A stretch of 64,000 nt of DNA, taken from Acidobacteriota bacterium. Lineage in GTDB: Bacteria > Acidobacteriota > Terriglobia > Bryobacterales > Bryobacteraceae. A program made the position numbers and the translations under genes. The notes under the pieces are model-generated. The model did not search any database. It saw only the letters and a list, made by a program, of their open reading frames with translations, and was not told the origin of the DNA. This document shows positions 18,366 through 27,056 of this stretch, in pieces. The number at the start of each line of letters is the position of its first letter. Position 1 is the stretch's first letter. The stretch is from the NCBI GenBank assembly GCA_014584705.1, contig JACTMJ010000009.1:62001-126000 (forward strand), written 5' to 3'.

Positions 18366-18395
18366 TTGCTAAATCGTTTATAACAAGGATATTAC
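18366..18395 (+). promoter_or_regulatory. candidate promoter of the Rrf2/NsrR-like gene
   Basis: TTGCTA at 18366-18371 and TATTAC at 18390-18395 are spaced by 18 bases, 30 bases upstream of the ATG at 18426. The operator-like site at 18382-18404 lies across the -10 element, as expected for autorepression. Confidence 0.45.
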
Positions 18396-18404
18396 ATACA
18401 TCTT
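18382..18404 (+). promoter_or_regulatory. NsrR-type operator-like sequence
   Basis: The 23-base site reads AACAAGGATAT T ACATACATCTT. Compared from memory with the published gamma-proteobacterial NsrR consensus (11-1-11 inverted repeat), the right half matches 10 of 11 positions and the left half 7 of 11. It sits between the divergent E1 and Rrf2 genes, overlapping the Rrf2 promoter. Confidence 0.45.
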
Positions 18405-18425
18405 TTAACGGTCAAGAACCCCTCC

Positions 18426-18884
18426 ATGCGGCTCACAGCCTACACCGACTATAGCCTCCGCGTTCTCACCTACCTTGGCCTCCAGCAAGGCCGGTTGTCC
18501 ACGATCAACGAGATTTCGGAGACCTATGGGCTCTCCGCGAACCACTTGATGAAGATCATACATAACCTCGGGAAGCTGGGTTACGTGGATACGGTGCGCG
18601 GGCGCGGCGGCGGAATCCGACTGGCGGGCAGTCCGCGAGAGATCAACCTGGGGCAGCTCGTCCGGCAGGTGGAACCGGATTTTGCGATCGTCGAGTGCTT
18701 TGACGGCAAGCGCCGGGACAACTGTGTGATCGCCCCCGCCTGCCGCTCGCAGTGGATCTTCGAAAAGGCCGTGCAGGCATTTCTTGACGTCCTCGATGCT
18801 TACACTCTGGCTGATCTTCTGCAGAATTCCACGCGCCTCAGCGCCTTGCTGAGCATCGTGCCTCCGAAAGAGAAAGCGGGCTGA
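18426..18884 (+). CDS. nsrR: Rrf2-family Fe-S transcriptional regulator, NsrR-like
   Basis: A 152-residue Rrf2-family winged-helix regulator. The N-terminal signature MRLTAYTDYSLRVLTYLG and the recognition helix region SETYGLSANHLMKIIHNLGK, then VDTVRGRGGGIRLAG, are typical of NsrR rather than IscR. The three cysteines that hold the iron-sulfur cluster are C91, C100 and C106 (VECFDGK, then DNCVIAPAC). NsrR senses nitric oxide through its cluster and derepresses NO-detoxifying genes. The 251-residue flavin reductase 158 bases downstream on the same strand is a likely target. The operator-like site over its promoter suggests autoregulation. The gene symbol is an inference from the N-terminus and Cys pattern. 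Confidence 0.82.
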   Translation: MRLTAYTDYSLRVLTYLGLQQGRLSTINEISETYGLSANHLMKIIHNLGKLGYVDTVRGRGGGIRLAGSPREINLGQLVRQVEPDFAIVECFDGKRRDNCVIAPACRSQWIFEKAVQAFLDVLDAYTLADLLQNSTRLSALLSIVPPKEKAG

Positions 18885-19042
18885 TCCCGTCAGTGCCGCC
18901 CGCGACCTTGCCCCTTTACTGAAACAACTTCTAAGCGGATGATGTCGAATCTTCGGTGGAGCCCTGGGCATCTTGCAAAGGGGCGGCTGCCGGGCTGGGT
19001 TCCCGCGCCGCCATTACACACAGAAAATCGGAGGAGGCAATT

Positions 19043-19798
19043 GTGGCCACGGAAACAGTGGAATCGGCCCGCATTGTGAAACTGAAGAGCCGCCGCGAGG
19101 TCGCGGAGCGCACGATCGAGTTCGAAGTGGAGAAGCCATCTGGATTCGAGTTCAAAGCGGGCCAGTACGCGGAGATCGCCTTGCTTGATCCCGCGGAGAC
19201 CGACGCCGAAGGCAACGCCCGCGTATTCTCGATCATCACCGCACCCGACGAAGGCTCTCTGAAGTTCGCCACCCGCCTCCGCGAGTCCGCGTTCAAGCGG
19301 GTGCTGCACGCGCTGCCCGTGGGCAGCAGCGTGAAGCTGGATGGTCCCTTCGGCGACTTCACGCTTCACAACAACCCGAAGCGCGCAGCCATCCTGCTCG
19401 CCGGCGGCATCGGTATCACGCCGTTCCATAGCGTCCTCCGCCGCGCTGCCCGCGAGAAGCTTCCGCATAAGATCTTCCTGTTCTATTCGAACCGTCACCC
19501 CAAGGACGCCGCGTTTCTCGACGAGCTTCGTGAGCTTGCGAAGCAGAACCTCAACTTCACCTTCGTGCCCACCATGACGGCCGCGGACCTACCACCGGCG
19601 GAGTGGAGCGGCGAGCGAGGCCACGTCGATTGGAGCATGATCCAGCGGCACGCCGGTGCCGCGATGGATGGGGCCGGCGCGGGACCGGTCTATTACCTCG
19701 CCGGGCCACCCGCCATGGTGAACGACCTGCGCGCCATGCTGAACAAGGCGGGCGTCGATGACGACGACATCCGCGCCGAGGGCTTCGACGGCTACTAG
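19043..19798 (+). CDS. ferredoxin-NADP reductase-type FAD oxidoreductase
   Basis: A 251-residue FNR-like flavoprotein. The FAD domain spans about residues 8-105, with the barrel segment FEFKAGQYAEIALLD and the FAD-binding ARVFSIITAP; the NAD(P) domain spans about 110-251, with AAILLAGGIGITPFHSVLRR, YSNRHPKDAAFL and the end segment YYLAGPPAMVNDLRAML. There is no ferredoxin domain and no globin domain, so it corresponds to the reductase half of a flavohaemoglobin or a multicomponent oxygenase. The chosen GTG at 19043 has an excellent GGAGGAGG site; the frame also reaches an ATG at 18956. Placement behind an NsrR-like gene suggests a role in NO or other electron-transfer stress responses, but its electron acceptor is unknown. 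Confidence 0.88.
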   Translation: MATETVESARIVKLKSRREVAERTIEFEVEKPSGFEFKAGQYAEIALLDPAETDAEGNARVFSIITAPDEGSLKFATRLRESAFKRVLHALPVGSSVKLDGPFGDFTLHNNPKRAAILLAGGIGITPFHSVLRRAAREKLPHKIFLFYSNRHPKDAAFLDELRELAKQNLNFTFVPTMTAADLPPAEWSGERGHVDWSMIQRHAGAAMDGAGAGPVYYLAGPPAMVNDLRAMLNKAGVDDDDIRAEGFDGY

Positions 19799-19822
19799 GG
19801 CTGGCCGATTCCGGTAATCATT

Positions 19823-19857
19823 GAGGGCGCTCCTTCGGAACGCGGGGGAGCGCCCTC
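19823..19857. terminator. GC-rich hairpin after the reductase gene
   Basis: A perfect 10-base-pair stem pairs 19823-19832 (GAGGGCGCTC) with 19848-19857 (GAGCGCCCTC), 25 bases past the reductase stop. There is no clear T run, so this is a terminator candidate only. Confidence 0.5.
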
Positions 19858-19962
19858 GTCTGTCGCGAGGTCTCATGCAACGTGGGACGGGCGCACGGCG
19901 TCGCATGGTGACTGCGGCTGGCGCTGCTACCCGCACCCGGAGGCTGTGAGATTATACTCAGC

Positions 19963-21048
19963 ATGCTGAAGTGCTGTGTAACCCTCCTTCTCGTTGTTCT
20001 TTCCCTCTGCGGCCAATCGAGCGACGTGGCCTGGCTCGCCGTTCCTGGCGCGCAGGTTGAGATTGACGGCCTCCCCTGGCAGGCGGAGAATGGCGACGAC
20101 CTGATCCGCCTTCCGCGCCGGCTGAAGGAGAGCTTCCGCGTTCCCGTATGGGAACTGGCACAATCCCCGAGCGGCGGCCGCATCCGCTTCACGACGGATT
20201 CCACGCGCCTGTCGATTCGCCTCGAATACCCTTCGCCCCCCGGCATGCGGAACATGCATGCTTTCGGCCAGACGGGCGTGGATCTCTACCTGGACGGTAC
20301 GTACCGCGGCACGGCGACGGCAACCGCCGAGTCCAAAGAGGGCGTTCCCGTTGAACACGTCTACTTCGAGAATCTGCCTCGGGCGCGGCGCGAGATTACG
20401 CTCTACCTGCCGCTTTACAAGCCGGTGAAACTGCTCGGCATCGGCATCGACAAGGATGCCCATGTTGGGAAGGCCGCGCCGTTCGCCTTGCCGCGTCCGG
20501 CTGTCTTTTACGGAACGTCCATCACCCAGGGCGGCTGCGCGAGCCGCTCCGGAATGAGCTATCAGGCGATGCTCGGCCGCATGCTGAACCTCGATTTCGT
20601 GAATCTCGGCTTCTCCGGGAACGGCAAGGGCGAGCCCGCCCTGGCGCGCGCGGTGGCGGAGATTGATGCCGCGATTTTCGTGCTCGATTTCTCCCAGAAT
20701 AACGAGACCGTCGAGTCGCTGATCGAAGTCTACGACCCCTTCATCGCCACCCTGCGGGAGAAGCACCCGGAGACCCCGATTCTCGCCATCACGCCGATCG
20801 CCAACGCGAGCGAGCCGCTCAAGCCCGGAAAACTGGAGGCGATGCGCGCCCACATCCGGGAAGTTGTGGGCCGCAGGATCGGCGCGGGCGACAAGCACCT
20901 GCAGCTCATGGAGGGTACGGACTTGCTGGGTCCGGGTCGCCTCGACGGCTTGGTGGACGGCGTCCACCCCAATGACCTCGGCTTTGAATGGATGGCCGAT
21001 GGCATCGCAGCCCGCCTCGCCAAGATGCTTCGGCTCAAGATGCAGTAG
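19963..21048 (+). CDS. secreted SGNH/GDSL-type esterase with N-terminal beta-sandwich
   Basis: A 361-residue protein with a signal peptide (MLKCCVTLLLVVLSLCGQSS). Residues about 30-165 form a beta-sandwich like the N-terminal domain of acyl-CoA-independent carbohydrate esterases (GVDLYLDGTYRGTATAT). Residues about 175-361 form the SGNH hydrolase: block I GTSITQGG with the nucleophile Ser, block II GFSGNGKGE, block III LDFSQNNET and block V DGVHPNDLGF with the Asp/His pair. All four catalytic blocks are intact. The family deacetylates sugars or other small esters, consistent with the polysaccharide-processing genes nearby. It is followed by a Tat-exported oxidoreductase on the same strand, 260 bases away. 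Confidence 0.87.
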   Translation: MLKCCVTLLLVVLSLCGQSSDVAWLAVPGAQVEIDGLPWQAENGDDLIRLPRRLKESFRVPVWELAQSPSGGRIRFTTDSTRLSIRLEYPSPPGMRNMHAFGQTGVDLYLDGTYRGTATATAESKEGVPVEHVYFENLPRARREITLYLPLYKPVKLLGIGIDKDAHVGKAAPFALPRPAVFYGTSITQGGCASRSGMSYQAMLGRMLNLDFVNLGFSGNGKGEPALARAVAEIDAAIFVLDFSQNNETVESLIEVYDPFIATLREKHPETPILAITPIANASEPLKPGKLEAMRAHIREVVGRRIGAGDKHLQLMEGTDLLGPGRLDGLVDGVHPNDLGFEWMADGIAARLAKMLRLKMQ

Positions 21049-21308
21049 CCAGGATGCGGTAGACCGCCTCGCGCGGCCGATGAGGAGAACATCCCCTGGC
21101 GACGGAATGGTGCCCCCTGTGTTCCGCAACGGTTCGGCATAACGCCGGGTGATGAAAAACGAAACGATCGTACGTCCGGGAAGCTTCTTCCGTGAACGTT
21201 CGTGCGCGGCGTGTCAAATTTGATAAAGTGCGTATAGAAATTTAGAACGAAGCCGCGCACGCGAGCGTGATCTCTGCCCGGCGGCGTGCGGAAGCGAGGA
21301 CACTATTC

Positions 21309-22646
21309 ATGATTTCACGACGGCACTTTTTCTACGGATCGCTGCTGGCGGGCGCGGTGCCCGTGGGCGGCTTCGGGAGCTCGAAATCACTGCGAGCGAT
21401 CGGGTACAAGTCTCCTAACGAGAAGCTGAACATTGCGGCAATCGGAGCCGGCGGCAAGGGCCGCTCCGATATCGCGGGTGTAAGTTCCGAGAACATCGTC
21501 GCGCTGGTTGATCCGGATGCGAAACGCGCCGGTGAAACGTTCGCCAAGTATCCGAGCCTGCCCCGGTATACCGACTTCCGCCGCATGTTCGACAAGGAAG
21601 AGCGCAACATCGACGCGGTGCTCGTTTCCTGTCCGGATCACGTCCACGGAACCGCCGCGATGTGGGCCATGGAGCGCGGGAAGCATGTCTACTGCCAGAA
21701 GCCGCTGGTGCGCACCGTTTGGGAAGCGCAGGAGCTGTTGAAGGCCGCCAACCGTTACGGCGTGGCCACCCAGATGGGCAACCAGGGCTACTCGAACGAT
21801 GGCGCGCGCGAGGCCTGCGAGATTATCTGGAGCGATGAGATCGGCAACGTCACGGAGGTCCACGCCTGGACGGACCGTCCCGGCAAGTATTGGCCGCAGA
21901 GCCCGGAAGTGGTTATCAACCGCGAACCGGTACCCTCCACGATGGATTGGAACGCCTGGCTCGCTGACGCCGAGTTCGAGGAATACAGCCCCGCCATCGC
22001 GCCCCATCACTGGCGCGGATTCCCCGAGTACGGCTGCGGCGCCATTGGCGACATGGCCTGCCACATTCTGGGAACGCCGAACATGGCCCTGCGTCTAGGC
22101 TGGCCCACCAGCGTGGAATGCGTGAAGAAAGAGGGCATCCACCCGAGGCTCTTCCCCCACAAGACGACGATCCGCTTCGACTTCCCGGCGCGAGGCGCAA
22201 TGCCGGCCCTCAAGCTCTATTGGAACGACAGCGTTACGGCCCAACCCACGATTGACGGAGTGCCCCCCGGAACGCTGCTCGGCGATTCGGACCTGAACGG
22301 CAGCCTTTTCGTCGGCGACAAAGGCATGCTGACAACGGGCTGCTACGGTGAGCGTACTCGCCTCATTCCGGATGCCCGGATGGCCGACTACAAGCTCCCG
22401 CCGCAGGTGCTCACCCGCTCGCCCGGCCACTACCGGGATTGGCTCCGCGCCTGTAAGGGCGGAGACCCGGCCTGTTCCAACTTCAACCACGCCGCTCCGT
22501 TCGTTTCCTGGATGCTGCTGGGCGTGATCGCCATGCGCTACGAAGGCAAGCTCGAATGGGATGCCCGGAAGATGCAGTTCACGAACAACAAGGAAGCGAA
22601 CGCCTATCTGAAGCCCAAGTTCCGTAAGGGATGGAGCTTCGTCTAA
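21309..22646 (+). CDS. Tat-exported Gfo/Idh/MocA-family oxidoreductase
   Basis: A 445-residue protein with a twin-arginine type leader (ISRRHFFYGSLLAGAVPVGG). The NAD(P)-binding Rossmann motif is NIAAIGAGGKGRSDIAG (about residues 43-60). The catalytic EKP-type motif of the family is here read as GKHVYCQKPLVRTVWEA, and the second-domain segment is GCGAIGDMACHILGTPNM. The family oxidises or epimerises sugars; exported bacterial members act on cleaved glycans, often using a tightly bound cofactor. The frame also allows an ATG at 21267, but the signal peptide starts at 21309. In the 260-base upstream gap, a perfect 10-base palindrome TCAAATTTGA lies at 21214-21223. It is followed by a terminator and the MFS transporter. 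Confidence 0.9.
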   Translation: MISRRHFFYGSLLAGAVPVGGFGSSKSLRAIGYKSPNEKLNIAAIGAGGKGRSDIAGVSSENIVALVDPDAKRAGETFAKYPSLPRYTDFRRMFDKEERNIDAVLVSCPDHVHGTAAMWAMERGKHVYCQKPLVRTVWEAQELLKAANRYGVATQMGNQGYSNDGAREACEIIWSDEIGNVTEVHAWTDRPGKYWPQSPEVVINREPVPSTMDWNAWLADAEFEEYSPAIAPHHWRGFPEYGCGAIGDMACHILGTPNMALRLGWPTSVECVKKEGIHPRLFPHKTTIRFDFPARGAMPALKLYWNDSVTAQPTIDGVPPGTLLGDSDLNGSLFVGDKGMLTTGCYGERTRLIPDARMADYKLPPQVLTRSPGHYRDWLRACKGGDPACSNFNHAAPFVSWMLLGVIAMRYEGKLEWDARKMQFTNNKEANAYLKPKFRKGWSFV

Positions 22647-22666
22647 ACCCGGCTATCGGCTCTGAG

Positions 22667-22723
22667 AACGGCCGCGCGCCACCCGCCACTCCGGCTGGGA
22701 CGGTGCGCGGCCGTTGTTCTTTT
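22667..22723 (+). terminator. rho-independent terminator after the oxidoreductase gene
   Basis: A perfect 11-base-pair stem pairs 22667-22677 (AACGGCCGCGC) with 22705-22715 (GCGCGGCCGTT). GTTCTTTTC follows. It separates the oxidoreductase from the downstream MFS gene. Confidence 0.72.
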
Positions 22724-22789
22724 CGGGCGGGCGGTGAAATCCGGCAAGAGCGATACGCGGAAGCCGCCGTGTTCGGTATGCTGGAAGCC

Positions 22790-24055
22790 ATGCCCAGACG
22801 GAATACCTACGTGATGGTTCTGATCTTCGTGATCTTTGTGGTGATCTCGCTGCTCACCAACATCATGGGGGCGATCGTACCGGAGATCATCCGATCGTTT
22901 TCCGTCAGCTACAGCCTGGCTGCGCTGCTGCCCTTTGTCTTCTTCCTTGCCTACGGCATCATGTCCATTCCGGGCGGCGTCATGGTCGAGGCATGGAAGG
23001 AGAAACTGGTCATCATTCTCTCCTTCGCTCTCGGGCTGGTGGGCGCGCTTCTCTTTGCCATGTATCCTTCGTACGGCATGGTGCTGGTGTCGCTCTTCCT
23101 GATCGGCGCGGGCATGGCCATCATCCAGGTTGCCGCCCACCCCTTGCTGCGCGTCTCGGGCGGGGAGGAGAACTTCGCCTTCAACTCAGTGATCGGCCAG
23201 TTGATGTTCGGGCTGGGCGGTTTTGCCAGCCCGCAGATCTACAAGTACGCCGCCGACCCCGCCGCGGGTGCGGACCCGCTGCGCCGCATGCTTTTCTCGC
23301 TCGTTCCCGAACAGCTTCCCTGGGTCTCTATTTACTGGATCTTCGCCGCCAGTTGCCTGCTGATGCTTCTTGTCGTCGCGGGCTCCCGCTTTCCCAAAGT
23401 GGAACTGACGGAGGAAGAGAAGATCGGCTCCCTCGCCACACACATTGGCTTGCTGAAGCGCCCGATGGTCTGGGCCTATTTCTTCGGTATCTTCTTCTAC
23501 GTCGGCTCCGAGCAGGGAACCGCGAACTGGATCTCCCAGTTTCTTGCTACCTATCACGGGTTTGACCCAGCCGGGGCGGGCGCGGACGCGGTCTCGCAGT
23601 TCTGGGTTTTGATGAGCGTGGGCTGCCTGCTTGGCCTTGCCGCGCTCAAGGTTTTCGACAGCCGCAAGGTGCTGGTGGCCTTTTGTATCGGGGCGATGGT
23701 CTCTCTCGCCGCCGGCCTCTTCGGACCCGCCGCCGTGGCGCGCTGGGCGCTTCCCATGGTGGGTTTTTTTGCCAGCGTCATGTGGTCCGTCATCATCTCG
23801 CTGGCCCTCAATTCCGTGAGCGAACACCACGGCTCCTTCACCGGTATCCTCTGCACGGGCATCCTCGGTGGTGCAATCGTGCCGGTGATTATCGGAGCGA
23901 TCGGGGATCAATTGGGTTTGCGGGCGGGGATGTGTTTCCTCTTCCTCAGCTTCGCCTATGTGTTCGCGATCGGCTTCTGGGCGCGGCCGCTCATTAACAA
24001 TGCCACCATTTCGAGCAAGCGCCAGGCGGACGAAGTCAACGCCCTGCGCTCGTAA
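22790..24055 (+). CDS. major facilitator superfamily transporter, sugar (FHS-like) type
   Basis: A 421-residue membrane protein with about twelve hydrophobic helices, beginning MPRRNTYVMVLIFVIFVV. Features of the fucose/glucose permease-like FHS group include helix two ending MSIPGGVMVEAWKEKLVII (the DRxGRR-like loop) and GAGMAIIQVAAHPLLR in helix four, with a proline-containing motif. The C-terminal half repeats the fold (MVWAYFFGIFFYVGSEQG, then FTGILCTGILGGAIVPVIIG). The substrate is probably a sugar or a sugar derivative. The start is either the ATG at 22790 or one at 22778; both have only weak ribosome sites. It comes directly after the exported oxidoreductase, so it may import that enzyme's product. 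Confidence 0.85.
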   Translation: MPRRNTYVMVLIFVIFVVISLLTNIMGAIVPEIIRSFSVSYSLAALLPFVFFLAYGIMSIPGGVMVEAWKEKLVIILSFALGLVGALLFAMYPSYGMVLVSLFLIGAGMAIIQVAAHPLLRVSGGEENFAFNSVIGQLMFGLGGFASPQIYKYAADPAAGADPLRRMLFSLVPEQLPWVSIYWIFAASCLLMLLVVAGSRFPKVELTEEEKIGSLATHIGLLKRPMVWAYFFGIFFYVGSEQGTANWISQFLATYHGFDPAGAGADAVSQFWVLMSVGCLLGLAALKVFDSRKVLVAFCIGAMVSLAAGLFGPAAVARWALPMVGFFASVMWSVIISLALNSVSEHHGSFTGILCTGILGGAIVPVIIGAIGDQLGLRAGMCFLFLSFAYVFAIGFWARPLINNATISSKRQADEVNALRS

Positions 24056-24058
24056 GGT

Positions 24059-25933
24059 TCAGGAAACTGCATCTCGCGCGGCGGTCTCCGCCGAATCGCC
24101 CTCTCCCGGCGCCAGGAAGAGATTCTCTTCGAGTGCGTGCTGGCGGGTGTAGAGGTCGAAATAGCGGCCCCGGTTGGCCAGCAGTTCCTCGTGAGCGCCC
24201 CGTTCCACCACCAAGCCTCCCTCCACAACCAGGATCTGATTGGCGCGCCGGATGGTGGAGAGGCGGTGCGCGATCACGAAGGTTGTGCGGCCTCGCATGA
24301 GCCAGTCGAGGCCCCGCTGGATCATCGCTTCGCTCTCCGAATCGAGGCTCGAGGTGGCCTCGTCGAGAATCAGAATCCGGGGATCGGCGAGGATCGCGCG
24401 GGCGATGGAGACCCGCTGCTTCTGGCCCCCCGAGAGCTTCACGCCGCGCTCGCCCACGATGGTGTCGTACCGGTCTTCGAAGCCCTCCGCGAATTCGTCC
24501 ACGCGGGCGATGCGGCAGGCTTGCAGAAACTCGTCCTCGGTCGCATCCGGGTGGGCGAAGAGGATGTTCTCCCGGATGCTGCCATCGAAGAGAAAGCTGT
24601 CCTGGAGCACGACGCCCAACTGCTTGCGGTAGCTTTCCAGGCGCACCGTGGCGAGATCCACGCCATCCACGCGAATCGCGCCGCTTTCGGGCACATAGAA
24701 GCCAGCGATTAGATTGATGAGCGTGGACTTTCCGGAGCCGGACGAGCCCACGAACGCCGTGACACTGCCGGGCGGGGCGGAGAAGCTGATTCCGTGGATC
24801 ACGCGCTTGCCGATGTCGTAGCTGAACTTCACCTCCTCGAAATCCACCTGGCCGCGGATGGCGGGCATTTCCGCCGTGCGTCGCGGGTCCTCGTCCTCGG
24901 GGGTCTCGCTGAACACTTCGCGCGTGCGGTCCAGCCCCGCGAAGGCTTCGGTGAGCTGCGTGCCAATGCCCACGATCTGGAAGACCGGCGCTACGAGGAA
25001 CGCGATGAATGCCGTGAAGGTGACAAAGTCGCCCAGCGTGATCGTACCCGCGTAGACTTCGCACGCGCCCAGATACATCACGGTTCCGCCCACTACGCCC
25101 ACAATGGTGGTGGAGGCAAAACTCATCGCGGAGATGGCGGTGAGAGAGGCGAAGATATTGTCCTGAATGCGCTTCACGCCGGTTGCGAAGACCGATGCCT
25201 CTCTCTCTTCGGCGTGGAAACCTTTCACCACGCGGACGCCACTGAGGGATTCCGTAAGCCGCCCGCTCACCTCGGCGAAGATTCTGCGCCGTTCCTTGAA
25301 GATGGGCCGGATGTATTGGAAAGCCCGGCTTAGAAGTGCCCCGAATACCAGGAGGAAGACGAGCGAAAGTGCGGTCATCCTCCAACTGATGCGGATCAGG
25401 ATAACCAGCGAAAGCACGGCTGTGATGAGCCCGCCCACGAACTCCACGAGGCCCGTACCGATGAGGTTGCGAATCCCCTCGACGTCGGACATGATGCGGG
25501 AAACCAGGTTGCCGGTCTTGTTCGAGTTGAAGTAGCGGATCGGCAGGCGGCCAACGTGGACCTGCACTTTGCGCCGCATCTCGGTGATCAGCCTCTGGGC
25601 TTCCTTCGAAAGCAACTGCGTGAGGGAGAAGGACGTGGCGCCCTGCAGGATGGTGGCTCCGGCCACGGCGCCGATCAACGGCACAAGATACGTGAGATCT
25701 TTCTTGACGAGGATGTCGTCCACCAGGAACTTGGTGGAGGCGGGGAGCACCAATCCGGCGAGGCGGTTGACGATCATCAGCACGAAGCCGAGCGCCAGCA
25801 GCTTCCGGCGCGGCTTCACCAGCACCCAGATCTCCGGCCATAGCTCCTTGAGCCGCCCGGCGGAAAAAGCGGTGGGCTCATTGCCGCGGGGCAACCCCTG
25901 TCCCTCGGACGGTAGTTTTGCGCCAGATCTCAC
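24059..25933 (-). CDS. ABC transporter, fused membrane and ATPase domains (MsbA-like half exporter)
   Basis: A 624-residue type IV ABC exporter half. Six membrane helices fall between about residues 40 and 330 (for example LLALGFVLMIVNRLAGLVL and ALSLVFLLVFGALLSRAF). The ATPase domain (about 365-610) has Walker A VGSSGSGKST, the Q-loop LGVVLQDSFLFDG, signature LSGGQKQRVSIARAIL, Walker B ILILDEATSSLDSESE and the switch His in IAHRLSTI. Relatives flip lipid A-core, lipids or drugs as homodimers. The open frame runs to 26107, but that would overlap the divergent CoA-binding gene; the GTG at 25933 is the most plausible start, although no strong ribosome site precedes it. Confidence 0.9.
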   Translation of the reverse strand: MRSGAKLPSEGQGLPRGNEPTAFSAGRLKELWPEIWVLVKPRRKLLALGFVLMIVNRLAGLVLPASTKFLVDDILVKKDLTYLVPLIGAVAGATILQGATSFSLTQLLSKEAQRLITEMRRKVQVHVGRLPIRYFNSNKTGNLVSRIMSDVEGIRNLIGTGLVEFVGGLITAVLSLVILIRISWRMTALSLVFLLVFGALLSRAFQYIRPIFKERRRIFAEVSGRLTESLSGVRVVKGFHAEEREASVFATGVKRIQDNIFASLTAISAMSFASTTIVGVVGGTVMYLGACEVYAGTITLGDFVTFTAFIAFLVAPVFQIVGIGTQLTEAFAGLDRTREVFSETPEDEDPRRTAEMPAIRGQVDFEEVKFSYDIGKRVIHGISFSAPPGSVTAFVGSSGSGKSTLINLIAGFYVPESGAIRVDGVDLATVRLESYRKQLGVVLQDSFLFDGSIRENILFAHPDATEDEFLQACRIARVDEFAEGFEDRYDTIVGERGVKLSGGQKQRVSIARAILADPRILILDEATSSLDSESEAMIQRGLDWLMRGRTTFVIAHRLSTIRRANQILVVEGGLVVERGAHEELLANRGRYFDLYTRQHALEENLFLAPGEGDSAETAARDAVS

Positions 25934-26025
25934 GTAACTATCATCGCAGCACTTTGGCGTGATTGATTTCGGAGTAACGGATCTACAATGAAGACAGGAT
26001 ACTTCCGTGAAAGGACGGCCTCGCC

Positions 26026-26511
26026 GTGCAGAACCCTCGTCTTGGGCAAATTGAAGAATTCCTGAAGCTGCGCCGCATCGCGATGGTGGGAGTATCCAGG
26101 GATCCAAAGGACTTCTCGCGGCTGCTGTTCGCGGAACTTCTGAAGCGCGGTTATGAGGTGACGCCGGTGAATCCCAATGCGGATTTCATCGGAAACTCCC
26201 GTTGTTATCCCCGGCTCAGCAGCATCGAAGCGGCACCCGATGGGGTGCTGGTGATGACGCCGCGTTCGCAGACCCCGCAAGTGTGCGACGACGCCATTGC
26301 CATCGGTGTGCGTCGGCTCTGGATGTATCGGGCCATCGGCCACGGCTCCGTGGATCCCGAGGCGGCGGAGAAATGCCGGCGCGCGGGAATCGACGTAATC
26401 GAGGGCCACTGCCCCTACATGTTTCTGGAGAACGTTGCCTGGTATCACAAGGCGCACGGATCGGTTCTCTCGTTTCTCGGCAAATACCCTTCCCGCACGA
26501 CCGCGGCTTAA
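26026..26511 (+). CDS. CoA-binding domain protein (YccU-like)
   Basis: A 161-residue single-domain Rossmann protein of the CoA_binding_2 type. The nucleotide loop is IAMVGVSRDPKDFSRLLFAE, followed by GYEVTPVNPNADFIGNSRCY and the C-terminal pattern GIDVIEGHCPYMFLENVAWY, which is well conserved in YccU-like proteins. These bind CoA; no reaction is established for them. It starts at a GTG and is transcribed away from the ABC exporter, with a 92-base shared upstream region. Confidence 0.85.
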   Translation: MQNPRLGQIEEFLKLRRIAMVGVSRDPKDFSRLLFAELLKRGYEVTPVNPNADFIGNSRCYPRLSSIEAAPDGVLVMTPRSQTPQVCDDAIAIGVRRLWMYRAIGHGSVDPEAAEKCRRAGIDVIEGHCPYMFLENVAWYHKAHGSVLSFLGKYPSRTTAA

Positions 26512-27056
26512 GCGTCACGGGGACGAAGACCGGTGGCTGCGGGGACAGCGTGTCCGCATCGCGCCCCGCCTCCGCGCCTGGACGGGCGACGAACCAGCCA
26601 CAGTGAAGGGACTTCGCGAAGATCGCGTGGGCCAGATGGCGTCCGTCGCCCCGCGTTTTAACCTTCGCGAGAACAATCTCGTCCAGTTCCGCTTCGTCGT
26701 GTTCCAGGCGTTGGGAGACTCGGCGACCCGCGCGCGCTGCTTGGAGATCGCGATCGCTTCCTCGATTTCCATGTATGCCGGGTAAGCGTTCACGCGCCCG
26801 CCTTCCAGGCGGGTGGATTGCGCTCAATCTGGCGAAGCGCAGCGGCGCATCGTCCGGTCGCAGGGTGTGCCGAACTCTGTGCAGCTTCTCTCCTGCTTAA
26901 ACGGGATGTTCTTTCACTCCTTCAAGGCGCGGCGTCATCGTGGCGTTTTCTCTCACTGCAGGCGGCAGCGGGAAGCCGTGACGGTGCTTGACGCCGAAAG
27001 ACATCGCCGGAACGCGGAGGCGGAAACCCCACCGCCTCCGTTGCAAAACCAGCGCG
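26512..27056. other. 545-base gene-poor gap
   Basis: No convincing gene. Short frames on both strands lack good starts and family matches. Near the right end, a hairpin pairs 27015-27023 with 27032-27040 (CGGAGGCGG and CCGCCTCCG). It lies 17 bases beyond the stop of the MacB-type permease and may terminate that operon, but it has no T run. Confidence 0.5.

Noticed and set aside
16740..18383. 547-codon plus-strand frame opposite the E1 gene
   Set aside because: Antisense shadow with His/Arg-rich, domain-free content.
24036..25841. 601-codon minus-strand frame overlapping the ABC exporter
   Set aside because: It is in another frame of the same strand; only the chosen frame contains Walker A, signature and Walker B motifs.
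26216..26827. 203-codon minus-strand frame opposite the CoA-binding gene
   Set aside because: Mostly antisense to a well-supported gene; the part beyond it has no start, ribosome site or family.
27015..27040. hairpin after the MacB-like permease as rho-independent terminator
   Set aside because: The nine-base-pair stem is perfect but no T run follows on the minus strand, so it is noted in the gap entry rather than called as a terminator.
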